Assembly (NCBI GenBank): GCA_020698575.1
Contig: CM036239.1
Span: 53,288,263-53,352,262, forward strand
Direction of reading: 5' to 3'
Length of the DNA stretch: 64,000 bases
From: Bostrychus sinensis
Lineage: Eukaryota > Chordata > Actinopteri > Gobiiformes > Eleotridae
The position numbers were made by a program, and so were the translations under genes. Shown one piece after another: positions 35,546 through 47,149 of this stretch (its first letter is position 1; each line of letters starts with the position of its first letter). The notes below the pieces were generated by a model that saw only the letters and a program-made list of their open reading frames with translations, was not told where the DNA came from and made no database searches.

Positions 35546-35850
35546 GCAACTATAGAGGAGACTGGGGAGCCCATAGCACAGCCAGGTGTGTCGCCATTTT
35601 CTTCTAAGATTTCTTGTTTCTATTCCTTGGTTTTTTTTTTTTTTTAAGTAATTTTCTTTTTGTAGGAACTCTTGGTATTTTACAGGATCAGATCTGATCC
35701 TCTGTATGTTTTCACTCTCAATGCTGGGCTCTTGCACAGAATCTAAAGAAAAAGTGCTGTCATGTTTACATATTTATTCTATTATGGTGTGTACACAACA
35801 CTAATTAATAATGATTTGTATTGTATAATTATTTAACTTCATACAGATAT
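35546..35850. other. Non-coding, no gene seen
   Basis: Contains a poly-T tract at 35,631-35,645. Nothing else is recognised. Confidence 0.4.
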
Positions 35851-36201
35851 TCATTCATTTTCTACCACTTATTCCCGTTAGGGGTCGCAGGTGACTGGAG
35901 CCTATCCCAGTAACTTTGGGCCGTAGGCGGGTTACACCCTGGACAGGGGCCAGCTTGTCTCAGGGCTGACACAGAGACGGACACAGACAGACAACCATTC
36001 ACTCTCACATTCATTCACTAGGGTTAATTTAGAGTCACCAGTTCACCTAACACATGCATGTCTTTGGACGGTGGGAGGAAGCCGGAGAACCCAGAGAGAA
36101 CCCACGGTAACACGGGGAGGACATGCAGACTCCACCCAGAGAGTTCATGTGATGGTGTGTTGGTCGACCCGGGGCTCAAACCCACGACCTCCTTGCTGGT
36201 G
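35851..36201 (-). mobile_element. SINE copy, head missing
   Basis: Same family as 41,739-42,133: aggggtcgcaggtgactgg, acatgcatgtctttggacgg and caaacccacgacctccttgc. It breaks off at the B-box region, so the outer tRNA-like head is missing. Confidence 0.9.
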
Positions 36202-36853
36202 CATACAGATAATTTAAGGTAATGAACGCATGTTTAACAGAAGAACTAGAACTAGAACTGTCATTTGCATCACACCATGTCTTTTCCATCACATTGGAAA
36301 AAGTGATGGAAATGACATAATGCAACACTTTTAAAAAAATCTTTTGGCATATTAGCCTGCTAATCTCTGTATTAGCGTTGACAGTAAATATACTCAAAAT
36401 ACATCTGTACAATCAACAGAAATGGGAAGTGTTTGGAAATGACGACCAATAAACTTACTCTTTGTTTTGCGAGTATTTACCTTTTTGTATTCTTCTTAAT
36501 GTTCCTCTCACAGAGCTAACCTTTCTCCCCTGCCAGAAGCACTGCTGTCACAGGACAACTGCAGTGGTTGCATGTATCAAAGCTTAAAGAAAATATCTAA
36601 AAAATTACATTTTGTGGTGTGTGATGGAAATGACGATGACCCCTAGGGACAGGTGTTCTTTTTAGAAAAATACATAACTTTGCAATATAATTTACAAATA
36701 CTTGGCATAATTAATAAAAATTAAAAATGTATGAGCTATTTGTCCAAATGTAACTACTGAATCAGAATGAATCTTTACATTATGAGGGACTGAATTTTCA
36801 AAACTGGGCCCAGGGACAAAGGGAATACAACACAAAACATACATACAAATACA
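36202..36853. other. AT-rich DNA without gene
   Basis: The word gatggaaatgac appears at about 36,305 and 36,623, linking this stretch to 32,555. No coding content is recognised. Confidence 0.4.
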
Positions 36854-36883
36854 TTTTTTATATTTAAAAAATAAAAATGTATC

Positions 36884-36972
<89 letters not shown>

Positions 36973-38035
36973 ACAGATGTGAAAACACGAAAGCTCCTAA
37001 CCATGCATGGAGGGTTCCACCCCAAATCCAGCACCCTGAGACTGTACACTAAGCGCAAGGAAGGAGGCAGAAGACTGGTGAGTGTCAGAACCACTGTCCA
37101 GGATGAAACATCCAAGATCCTTGACTACATCAGGAAGATGGCCTCAACGGATGAAGTTCTCAGTGAATGTCTCAGGCAGTGGAAAAAAGAGGACGAGGTG
37201 CTGGAGGAACCATCATGGGAGGAAAAGCCCCTACATGGGATGTACCATCGACAGATAACTGAAGTGGCTGATATCCAGAAATCCTACCAATGGCTAGAAA
37301 GGGCTGGACTGAAGGACAGCACAGAGGCACTGATCATGGCTGCACAGGAGCAGGCCTTGAGCACCAGAGCAATAGAGGCCAAGATCTACCATACAAGACA
37401 AGACCCCAGGTGCAGACTGTGCAAAGAGGCCCCTGAGACAATCCAACACATAACTGCAGGCTGTAAGATGCTGGCAGGGAAAGCATACATGGAGCGTCAT
37501 AACCAAGTGGCTGGTATAGTGTACAGGAACATCTGTGCAGAGTACAGTCTGGAAGTCCCGAGGTCAAGATGGGAAACACCTCCAAAGGTGATAGAGAATG
37601 ACCGAGCTAGGATCCTGTGGGACTTCCAGATCCAGACAGACAAAATGGTAGTGGCAAACCAACCGGACATTGTGGTGATGGACAAACAGCAGAGGAAAGC
37701 CGTTGTGGTTGACATCGCAATACCAAGCGATTGTAACATCAGGAAAAAGGAACACGAGAAACTGGAGAAGTACCAAGGCCTCAAAGAAGAACTGGAGAAG
37801 GCCTGGAAAGTGAAGGCAACAGTGGTGCCCGTGGTCATCGGAGCACTCGGGGCAGTAACCCCCAAACTGGAAGAGTGGCTACAGCAGATCCCAGGAAAAA
37901 CATCAGACATCTCAGTCCAGAAGAGCGCAGTCCTAGGAACAGCAAAGATACTGCGCAGAACCCTCAAGCTCCCAGGCCTCTGGTAGAGGACCCGAGCTTG
38001 GATGGATGAAACCGCCCGCAGAGGGCGAGAGGACA

Positions 38036-38071
<36 letters not shown>

Positions 38072-38103
38072 GATACATTTTTATTTTTTAAATATAAAAA
38101 ATT
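36854..38103. repeat. (TA)n-centred palindrome split by a retrotransposon
   Basis: About 44 bp starting tttttatatttaaaaaataa at the left are repeated as the reverse complement at 38,060-38,103, each running inward into (TA)n: 36,895-36,970 on the left, 38,039-38,066 on the right. Removing the insert would leave a near-perfect AT-rich palindrome with a (TA)n core. Confidence 0.85.
36971..38036 (+). mobile_element. 5'-truncated RLE-type non-LTR retrotransposon in (TA)n
   Basis: One uninterrupted frame of about 335 codons runs from the (TA)n boundary to TAG at 37,984. It encodes the C-terminal part of an ORF. A Cys/His knuckle lies at residues 145-162 (CRLCKEAPETIQHITAGC). A restriction-like endonuclease segment follows at about residues 228-250 (QPDIVVMDKQQRK, then VVVDIAIPSD). 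This order, CCHC then PD-(D/E)xK nuclease after the RT, is that of R2/R4/NeSL-type elements. The reverse transcriptase itself is missing, as expected for 5' truncation. The 3' untranslated part is only about 50 bp and joins (TA)n directly. There are no internal stops, so the insertion looks young. The first codon is GTG and not a true start. Confidence 0.85.
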
Positions 38104-38136
38104 GATTTATATTTTATATTTTATATTTTATATTTT

Positions 38137-38179
<43 letters not shown>

Positions 38180-38183
38180 TGTT
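38104..38183. repeat. (TTTTA)n and (TTTA)n microsatellite
   Basis: Runs of tttta followed by about 14 copies of ttta. Confidence 0.95.
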
Positions 38184-38287
38184 CCTCACTTTTCTACCTA
38201 ACTGTGGCAAAAATAAAAACTTACAAATATATTTTGTTATTTCAGATTTTTGCCCGGGACAGAAATTCTTTGGTAGTTAAAGAATCA

Positions 38288-38567
38288 CCCAAATACAGTT
38301 AAAAGTTTGTTAAAATGTTTATTATATGTCATGTTGTATTAATATTTTGGTAATTTAATTTAAGGTAATAGTGATCTAATTCATTGGTAATCAGTTGATG
38401 AAGCCTTAGATGCTCTGGGATTGATCGTTGTAGCTTCACCCATCACTAGGGGGATGGCGCCGTTTCTCCTCATTGCACTAAAGCCCTGCATGAGGGAAAC
38501 AAAATCACTCTCGTGATTCTTTCTCCCCTGTTTTCAGGTAAAGGTGACCAATATTAATGTCTGTAAG
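38288..38567 (+). mobile_element. Gypsy LTR-like fragment, rearranged
   Basis: The stretch gtaatagtgatctaattcat at 38,365 matches 52,677 and onward. The block at 38,480-38,536 (aaagccctgcatgagggaaa to ctcccctgttttcag) matches the end of the LTR at 54,333-54,400. The last part (ggtgaccaatattaatgtct) matches 52,746 and onward. The three blocks occur in a different order than in the right-hand LTR. Confidence 0.75.
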
Positions 38568-38642
38568 GAATGTTACGGAGCGACTGTCTGAGAGGACGGA
38601 AGACTTTTTTTAAAAATAACACGAGGCCTCGAGTTCTTAATT

Positions 38643-38755
38643 CGTGGGAACTCCTTATAACACGTGGGTATAAGTTTCAAAATCCGTGGGTACGAGTTAC
38701 ACAGTATGTGGGTACGTGTTTCAAACACGAGGGTATGAGTTTTGCAAAAGACCAA
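38643..38755 (+). repeat. Five 21-22 bp subterminal repeats
   Basis: Successive units begin cgtgggaactcc, cgtgggtataagtttc, cgtgggtacgagttac, tgtgggtacgtgtttc and cgagggtatgagtttt. Such clustered subterminal motifs often serve as transposase binding sites. Confidence 0.8.
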
Positions 38756-41738
38756 CGTGGTCTGGAAACGGCAAAGCAGTGAGCGGTGAGACACAACCAC
38801 GCTGTCGTCAAATTCAAGAGCCACGCCACAACTCGATGAAGGTAATACACCGAACTTTTATAGAATGTTGCTTAAATATAAAATGATACATGTTAATGCT
38901 GAAGATACATGATTTAAGTAAATTTTGATTTGATTATGCTTTTTTGTGGTAGCCAGGCAATGTATCATGTAGCCTAGCAGTTAGCTAAATGTTGCCTATC
39001 TTAATAGTGACTGTCACAGATTTAGGTTGTTCATGTCCCAGTGAATATTTAAAACATAAATATGACCCAGTGTTACCTGTAGTATTATTAAAAGCATGAA
39101 GTATTTGACATGGTCAAACATCCGGGAATTTAGAAGCCCTGCGCCATAGCAATGGTCAACCAAAGGGCAACACATTGCATTCCATTATTGCTACTGAAGA
39201 TAGTAGTTTATGTTAATATATCCATAAACATTTTAATGTTCTTAATATATTATTATGCTGTGTTACAGGAACTGCTTTCAAATGGAGAGTGAGGAGGCAG
39301 ACCTTTTGACTTTTCTCAGGGACCGAGATGTAGAGTAGATCATTATTAAACTAAAAAATGACAAGGTTTTTTTTTTTTTTTTAAAGGTTGGGTGTGTGTA
39401 TTTAATTGTTATATGGGCTCTTATGAAATATTGGCAGTGTCTAGGCCACTATGGGACTTGAGCTATTTTAGTGGTACTCAGGAATTCATTTCAGGTCTCT
39501 GGTAGAGAGCTTGAATTTGACCTGGTTTAGGTCATGATTAAGTCTTGATAAGTTCTGGTTTATAATATGCTTAGACCAGTTTTAGACTTAGTTAAGTCTT
39601 GATTTAGACCAAGATTGGATCTGGTTAGTCCTTTATTACACCTGGGTTAGTCCTTGACATGGTTTAAACCTGGTTTAGTCTTGGATTTGTCTTTATTTTA
39701 GTCCAATAAAGTGATACTTGAAAAGACAAATATTTTTATAAGTGGTACTTTGTATAAATTTTGCTTTTAGTATTGTAAATAATAATTGCAACTGATGTCC
39801 AATGGAGATCTCGCCAAATATATTGCCCATTTTCGGGACAGGCTGGCAGTTATTGCTTTCTGCCATCGAGGGGAAGGAACATCAAGAAGTCAGCTGCTTG
39901 ATAAGATCAGAGCAAAGGTTACATCAAACAAGGCGGATTAAAGAAACTGGGAATGAAAATGCTAAAAAAAGAAAATTAGAAATTGGACGGATGAACTCAG
40001 GGTGGGCTCTAGGGTTTTAGTGACGCTAAACAAAATTTTGCCTGTGGCCTCTTAATTACTGCAAGTGCAAATCCCAAATAACACGCACACTGCCACACAT
40101 ATAATAGAATAAATTAATTAACCCATTTGAGCCAGGTCTACAATGGCAAATGAACAGCATTAAAAGTGCAGTTATATTTGTGTTGCTTCCTGATCTCTGC
40201 CCCTGTTGTATCAAAAGCAAATTATTGTTATGTAGGGACAATATAAACCCGGGGGGTCTGAGGGTCCTCCCCCAGGAAATTTTGAACAAAACAGATGCAG
40301 TTTCCTGTATTCTGGTGCATTTTTAATTATAAAAATATTGTCAGCTCCTACTACATTATTGTAAAGAATGATATACTTTTACTTCTCTCCAAAATTCAAG
40401 TATGTAACTGCAGAGCTTCAGCTTCAGAGGTGCCCAGCCCCTGAGCTGGGGAAGATCCCTGAACAAAACTACAATACATTATTTAATAGGAGACGTTTTA
40501 TAGGACAGTTGTACGTATATGTCTTTAATATATGTGAATAGTTAATAAACTGTTCACTTTATTAATAACTATAGTTTTAAAATTAATTATGGCTAATGTG
40601 CTGTGATTAAAAATGCAACAAAATCAATAAAACCTTCTCAGAGACAACTCTAGAAAGTTTAGTAGATTAGGTTAGCCTTGGATGCAGAGGATAGCATTGT
40701 TGTGTTTTTGTATTTTTTTATTTGTATGAATACAGTTAAGCTCAGTTCTTTCTGATAAGTTATGCAATGGACATCAACCACAAACAACAAAAGCAGAGAT
40801 AAGGGGCGAGAAGAGAGAGAGTGCGAATCGAGCAGAGTGGTAGTGGATCAAACCATTTGCTGCACGGGGGTGTTTTTTTCTTTTGTTAAAGTAAGCCTAT
40901 TTGGTTTTTAATATATATGATCAAGAAATTTGACATTATCTGTTTTGAATACTCCATTATAGCATCAACATCATTTCTTTAAGTTTGTCTCATTTTTAGG
41001 GTTGCTGGAATTATTTTAAAGGGTGCCTTTCTGTTCACTTGCTGTGACCCATGACACTGAAAATGAGGTAATTTTTGATGCATCACTAAAGGTCTCAGTT
41101 GATATAGATGACCAATTACCTTGGGATGAGTCAAAGACTAAAGTGGTGCTTGTAATTAGAAGGGGTAATCTTTCTGAGCTTATACAAGCCTTTACAGACC
41201 CTGAGATAATACATAAAAATGTACATATCAAAAGAAAACTCCCCAGTGGACAATTTGAAGAGGGGGAGGGTTCAGGAGTGTTTAGGGATTGTCTTTCAGA
41301 ATTCTGGAGAGAGTTTTATACCAAATGCACACTTGGCAGCAATGTGAAAATACCATACCTTCGACATGAATACCAAATCCAAGAATGACAAACTGTGGCA
41401 AGGATTATTTTAGTAGGTTGGAAAACTGTAAGATATTTTCCACTTTTTCTCCCCCTTCCTTTTTTGGAATAAGTGTTGTATGTTGTACATCTTACACTTC
41501 TTTGACTGAAAGCTTCCTCCAGTATGTGACAAAGGAAGAACGGGACATTCTTTCACTTGCCCTAGAGTCATATGACTCTGTCAACAAAGATGAGTTGGTC
41601 ATGTACTAGATGCCCATGATTGCTGCTACCTTCCCTCAGAGGACACTATAAAAGAAATAGTGTCACAGTTGGCACACAAAACACTTATTCAAACTCCTAT
41701 GTATGTCATTGATAAATAAATAATAAATTATTATTATT

Positions 41739-42133
41739 CATTCATTCATTCATTTTCTACTGCTTATTCCCGTTAGGGGTCGCGGGTGACTGGAGCCTAT
41801 CCCAGTAACTTTGGGCCGTAGGAGGGTTACACCCTGGACAGGGGCCAACTTGTCTCAGGGCTGACACAGAGACGAACACAGACAGACAACCATTCACTCA
41901 CACATTCATTCACTAGGGGCAATTTAGAGTCACCAGTTCACCTAACACATGCATGTCTTTGGATGGTGGGAGGAAGCCGGAGAACCCAGAGAGAACCCAT
42001 GGTAACACGGGGAGGACATGCAGACTCCACCCAGAGAGTTCATGTGATGGTGTGTTGGTCGGTCCGGGGCTCAAACCCACGACCTCCTTGCTGGGAGGCG
42101 AGAACGCTAACCACTCTGCCACCGTGCACCCCC
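41739..42133 (-). mobile_element. SINE copy, near full length
   Basis: The most complete minus-oriented copy. Read on the minus strand it starts gggtgcacggtggcagagtg with an A-box (tggcagagtggttagcg) and a B-box-like gggtttgagcccc, i.e. a tRNA-derived head. The conserved body follows, and the tail is a (gaat)n repeat. It interrupts the HECT pseudogene just after a segment coding for the middle of the domain. Confidence 0.93.
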
Positions 42134-42136
42134 ATT

Positions 42137-42243
<107 letters not shown>

Positions 42244-42408
42244 AAAAAGAAAAATAAGAAGATTAAAGAATGCAGCACAGGCGACATATTGAGCAGAGAG
42301 ACACTAGAGTTCACATGAAACTCACCAGAAGCTGCAGGTGGTTGTTTTTTGCCTTAAACCCAGCGCAGTTTACATCACAGCAGCGAGCCGTCCTCAGATA
42401 AATCTCCG

Positions 42409-42525
42409 AGGTCACAAAGGAAGCGCTCATGTAGCCTGTCCGTGCGTAAATACAGCTTAAATATCCTTATTCCTTAGGATATGGTAAAGAAGGGTTCAGA
42501 AGAGCATGGTACAATCCAGTACCAT

Positions 42526-42559
<34 letters not shown>

Positions 42560-43199
42560 CGCGCCCGCGATGTACGACAGATCATGCCCTGTTCATGTGG
42601 GTCATTAATGAAGGCGACAGTGACGCGCGCAGATGAAGATGGAATACAGAGATGGAGACAGCTAAAAAAACAAGTAAGTAACTCAGTTATTCTCATGTGG
42701 TTTCTTGTTTCACTATACCATTTGTAAACCCAATCCAGAAGACAGATAAACGTGTCCACTTTGTGTAAAATGTCTCCAGGTTTGCTCTTGTTTGGAGAAG
42801 GCCTAATGCGCAGCAGAGGCTGCTGTTTATTGTGGGTCACTATTACGCAGAGCATTGGAAACATGGCGTTAGAAAAAAGCATTATATATGAGAAAAAATA
42901 TAGCAAATGAATGTTTTTACTTAATAATACAGGCAATAAGAAATGGCAGTTCATTATTCTGCCATTGTTCTCTCTCCATGTCCGTCTTTCCCCGTAGTCC
43001 GTCCTCGTTAATTATCCACATGAACAGGGCATAATCCACAGGCTACATCGTGGGCTTGTCCACTGGTGTTCTTTTTTTCGTGGTACTGGATTGTACCCTG
43101 CTCTTCTGAACCCATCTTGAAAGTACTGTATGGAATAAGGCTATTTTAAAAGCTGGATTTACGCACAGAGGAGTGCTTTCTTTGTGACTTTTGGATGAG
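42409..43199. mobile_element. Fold-back element, about 0.8 kb
   Basis: The left arm (42,409-42,640) and right arm (42,975-43,199) are inverted copies. Shared words include ggttcagaagagca, ggtacaatccagtacca and atgccctgttcatgtgg, each present in opposite sense on the two sides. A poly-A tract at 42,529-42,557 lies in the left arm. The central loop of about 330 bp has no known coding content. It splits the HECT pseudogene, so it came later. Confidence 0.85.
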
Positions 43200-43436
43200 G
43201 TACATTGGTGAATGTGACAATAACATGCTTAAATGCTTCCTGCACTTTTGCACAGGTGCAGATATCTTGTTTGGTCAGCCTATCACTGTTCAATTCATTG
43301 AGACTTCCCAGTTTCAGTGTAGACCTCAGGCACATATGATTTGATGCTACCCATTAGCTACTAGAATTATCCAGATCTTCGCAGTGATTTTGATCTGGTG
43401 CTGAAGAGCTCCGTCTGGGTAATGGACATTATCTGA

Positions 43437-44064
43437 CTTACTAAGGCAAGTTTGGTGCTGCACAAATAGTTGCTAATTAAAATGTAAGTTTTATTCTTGG
43501 TTGTTGCCAAATATGTTATCAAAGTCATCAAGATACAACAGTGTTAACAAAAGTTCTGCATCCTGTTTTGTTTACACAAATGACTAAATAAGGTGGAAGC
43601 AGCTAGTTATTGAATTAATGAGTTATTTTCTTACTCTGGATAAATCCAGTGTTTATTAAGGTCCCGTGTTGTTTCACTGTTAAAATTGTTAAAGTGTAAA
43701 AAAAACAAAACAAAAAAAAAAACACTTGAATTTGTTTTTGTTTTGAATTTGTGTGTAATAACCATAACAAATCAGCAGGGTTAATAACTGCCTAATATTG
43801 GTTGTCTGCACAATGACAATACAGGTAGAGAAATATTAAGCTGGTCACACCAGCAGTGGTTGCATAAGATTTGCTTTATTCTTGTGTGCACAATGAATCA
43901 TATGGTTGAAAGATCAATTGTTGTGAAATCATACCTGATTACAAAAGTAACATTTGCTCATCTGTTTTCTCCAATAAACAGCACTTGTTCTCCTTGTTCC
44001 CAGTGTAGTTTGAGTCAAAGTTTGTGTTGTACATTTTAGTCCTTGGGTAATAACTGGGGCTTTC
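43437..44064. other. Spacer between the convergent HECT and integrase genes
   Basis: AT-rich with no coding signal. It would hold the 3' ends of both convergent transcripts. Confidence 0.55.
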
Positions 44065-45385
44065 CTAGTAATATATTACTGTTAGATTTTTTAAATTATA
44101 AAATGAAAAGAGCATTAATAAGGGGGTTGTAAAGTAATTGAGTATGGATGTATAGCTTTCAATCAGTCCACAGGGATGTGTATCATGGCTAATCTTGCTC
44201 AAAACCTGGGCCCGGATATTATCCCTTAGTGACATAAACCAATCAAGTGCTTCTGTCCTGTTTACTGGGAAGTCCTGACCTAATTGTTCCATAGTAACTG
44301 TGCACAAATCAAATATGTCCTCATCACATGGAACTGGTGTTAAGAACTTGCATCTTTCTTTGCATGTAGCAATATCTTCGTTCAGTGGAACAAGAAAGTC
44401 CATTGTCCTCCACAGGTGAGGTGCTTCGTACATGACATTTGGTATTCCTGAAGGGACATTTGTGTTTCTTGAGGGCCTGATGCGATGAGCGATCCACACA
44501 TTTCTTATCTCATTAGGTCCTCCTGTGAAAAAAGTGCATTTAAGTTTGAGACACAATCAAAAAAGGAAACAGGTGTACATGACATAAAAAATTAAGTTAT
44601 ATTATATAAATTGTCTCTGTATGCTATTAAGCAAAACTGGTGCAGCGTTTTGTCGATGAAATCCCCGCTGAAGTGTCCTTTATCTTTCAGGTCATTCAAT
44701 AACTGAATCCGGTGTTCAACTCCTTCCTTTCTCAACTGTCCCCACCAACTCTCTATTCTCTGATTTGCAGTACTTGCCCTCAGTTAAGTAGCTCTTTGCT
44801 CCAGCTCGGTCAGCTTCTCCATTCCACCTCAGATATTGCTGAATGTCTCTTAGAACAACTTTCTCAGTCCCCATGTCAGTGCGTAGAAGCCGAGGAAAAC
44901 CACCTACTTGTTCTATTGCTTCAACAAAATAACTACCAATAACCCATGGGTTCGCTGCTGGCAAAAGATGCTCTTAGCCATATAACCTTTCAAGAATAGC
45001 CATCTATGCATCCATTAATGCAAATTCCGAAAGGCTTGAGTTTGTCGTACGAGTCTGCGTGCCATATAAAGTCGAAACGCTGACTGGATCAAGGAGCTAA
45101 AGTAGTAATCTGACATCTACTTTCCCGACTGTGGATACCTTGCTCCAATCATTTTACATACATCCATCGATAACCAAAAAGAGTTCCTGGCCCTTCCAAG
45201 TGTTCGAGTATGAAGCTAACTGCTAGCTCAAGAGTAGCATATTGGCGACGGTATAATCCATAGGAACGAAGTATCCTTGTCAAATGTCTCTTGTTCAAAA
45301 TGCGACCTTCCGCGGCAAGTGCTGCCAGTATGTCATTGTAGCTCATCCCCAACATAAAATATTTGATTTTAGAGTCTTGGTCCAT
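44065..45385 (-). pseudogene. DDE integrase of a fish DNA transposon, broken
   Basis: From ATG at 45,385 the minus strand reads a helix-turn-helix region (GMSYNDILAALAAEGRILNK, then YGLYRRQYATLE, EGPGTLFGYRWMYVK). The retroviral-type integrase core follows in shifting frames. WHADSYDKLKPFGICINGCI (about 45,070-45,010) has the first Asp. FPRLLRTDMGTE (about 44,895-44,860) has the second. ANQRIESWWGQLRKEG (about 44,770-44,725) has the Glu. A further exon, after the ttttttcacag acceptor at 44,523, gives GPNEIRNVWIAHRIRPSRN and a cysteine-containing C-terminal region. This matches a widespread fish family annotated as integrase core domain proteins. Stops and frameshifts show that it is inactive. 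It faces the HECT gene and probably mobilised the element. Confidence 0.82.
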
Positions 45386-45504
45386 GGTGTCCTTCTCAGT
45401 TTCATGCGGAATTGAGTCAGTGCCACTTCCCCTTGAACCTCTGGTAAATTACATTAGTCACATTAGTGCCACCAACAGGTTGCCAGTAGTAAAATAGCAT
45501 TTTG

Positions 45505-45548
45505 ACGTTCCCACGTATTGTGAAACATGTACCCTTGAATTTAAAACA
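45505..45548 (-). repeat. Two inverted 21-22 bp subterminal repeats
   Basis: On the minus strand these read aagggtacatgtttcacaat followed by acgtgggaacgtcaaaa, the same motif as at 38,643-38,755 but in opposite orientation. Confidence 0.65.
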
Positions 45549-45600
45549 AACTTTCCTAATTCTGTTATAACTGAGGTAAACAGAATTAGAGGATGAAGGG

Positions 45601-47115
45601 ATGGCAGAACTGTTGATACTCAAAATACTGAAAATTATCAATGGTACAGATGTTGAAGTTGAAATAACTGAACAAACTGTTACTAAACTAGACAATACAG
45701 GGCACACAGATGAACAAAGAACTGTATCTCCACTGGTAACAGAGAAAGCTTACACTACTAACAACATAGTGGCTAATCCTCAGCCCCAGTTAAATAGCCA
45801 TTCTGTGTGTATTTATTGGCAAAAAGATTTCAAAATATCTGGCCAAATAGGCGAACCTGGCCAAAAGGACAAACTGGCATTTTCAAACCTTGCTCATCAA
45901 ATTGAAAAATGAAACAAGAGGCTACTCAGAACTTGATATTGTAGATGCGGTCATCAGAGCCATTTCATCTGGTGTACAGCTACAAAACTATCTGGAGGGA
46001 AAGGCCCAGCTAACCCTTCCCACTCTACGCTGCATACTTAGCTCTCATTTCCAGGAGAAGAGTGCCACTGAGCTCTACAAATGACTCGCTTCAGAGGTAC
46101 ACCTTCATAAAGAGGCTGCACAGAGCTTCCTGATGAGAGTTCTAGATTTGAAGCAGAAAGTCTTGTTTGCATCCCAAGAGTCAGAGCCAGGGCTTAAATA
46201 TGACTCAGCTCTGGTCCAGCGTATGTACTTACACACAATACTTACAGGCCTTCAGAGTGACAGTGTCAGGATAGATATGCAGCCCCTCCTGCTAGACTCT
46301 GCTACTCCTGATGAGCTTTTGCTAGAAAGATTAAACATAGCTTGTGCCAATGAGACAGAGAGAAGAAACAAGAAAAGATGTTTAGCCTCACTGTCTGTTA
46401 CAAATATAAGTGTAGCTCAGTCAGAAGACATGTTACCTGCCAAGTGTCCAGTTTAAAAAGTCAAAGCTAAAATACCTCCTGAACTGTTAACTGAGCTAGC
46501 AGAGCTTAAAAGAGGTGTAGCTTCTCTAAAATGTCTTAGTGCAGAGAAAGCTCAGATTAAAGAGACACTGCAGCAGCCAGTACTTAGTCCACAGCCCTAC
46601 ATCCAACCACCAGTCATGCAGCCTGGCAGGGAGCAGCAGCAGCAGCAGTACTACTAGGGCTACCAGGGTCCCCACCAAAGACCTGCTCCACCACCACCTC
46701 ACTATCCAGCTCAGCACTGCACAAGTCGCCGAGCTCGTCTTCAGAGGAGGTGCCATGTCTGCCAGCAGACTGGAGCCAATGAGCGCTGCACACACTGCTA
46801 CTTCTGCGGGAGTAGAGAACATTTTCAAACCGGATGTAAATTCAGAGGTTCAGAGGAGACCGTCAAAAGAGAGACATTTAAACAGGCAATGGTTACCACT
46901 GAGGGACGAGTGTTAACCGTCACCCACAAGTCCCAACAATGTGCCAATTGCAAACAGGTGGACCCAGACAAGAATTTGAGACAGTGTTTGTCATGTAAAA
47001 AGACATTTTATTGTACAAAAGCATGCCAAAAAAAAACAAAAAAAAAAACACTGGAATGAACACAAGAGACAATGCAATGAGCTTAAGGCTAAAGTTAAAG
47101 GTGGGACTGCCCATG
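45601..47115 (+). pseudogene. Gypsy Gag with CCHC knuckle and MYND finger
   Basis: ATG at 45,601 opens the frame. The Gag core is recognisable in FKISGQIGEPGQKDKLAF, YSELDIVDAVIRAIS and KAQLTLPTLRCILSSHFQEK, a Gag type common in teleost Gypsy elements. A nucleic-acid-binding knuckle CYFCGSREHFQTGC (CX2CX4HX4C) lies at about 46,798-46,839, in a frame shifted from the start. A second cysteine cluster of MYND type follows. The original protein would coat the genomic RNA in the particle. In-frame stops occur at 46,082 and 46,454, and several frameshifts. Confidence 0.85.
46939..47086 (+). other. MYND-type zinc finger segment in Gag
   Basis: The frame reads QCANCKQVDPDKNL, then CLSCKKTFYCTKAC. 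After a poly-A expansion that shifts frame, it reads HWNEHKRQC. The spacing of Cys pairs, the FYC...C and the final HxxxHxxxC are the MYND pattern. MYND fingers usually bind proline-rich peptides. Confidence 0.75.
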
Positions 47116-47149
47116 TACCACTGCCACCAGCCCATGTAAACACCCCTCA

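Noticed and set aside
36979..37986. The 335-codon frame as a host gene
   Set aside because: Its CCHC and restriction-like endonuclease domains, lack of a true ATG at the 5' edge and (TA)n borders mark it as a 5'-truncated retrotransposon.
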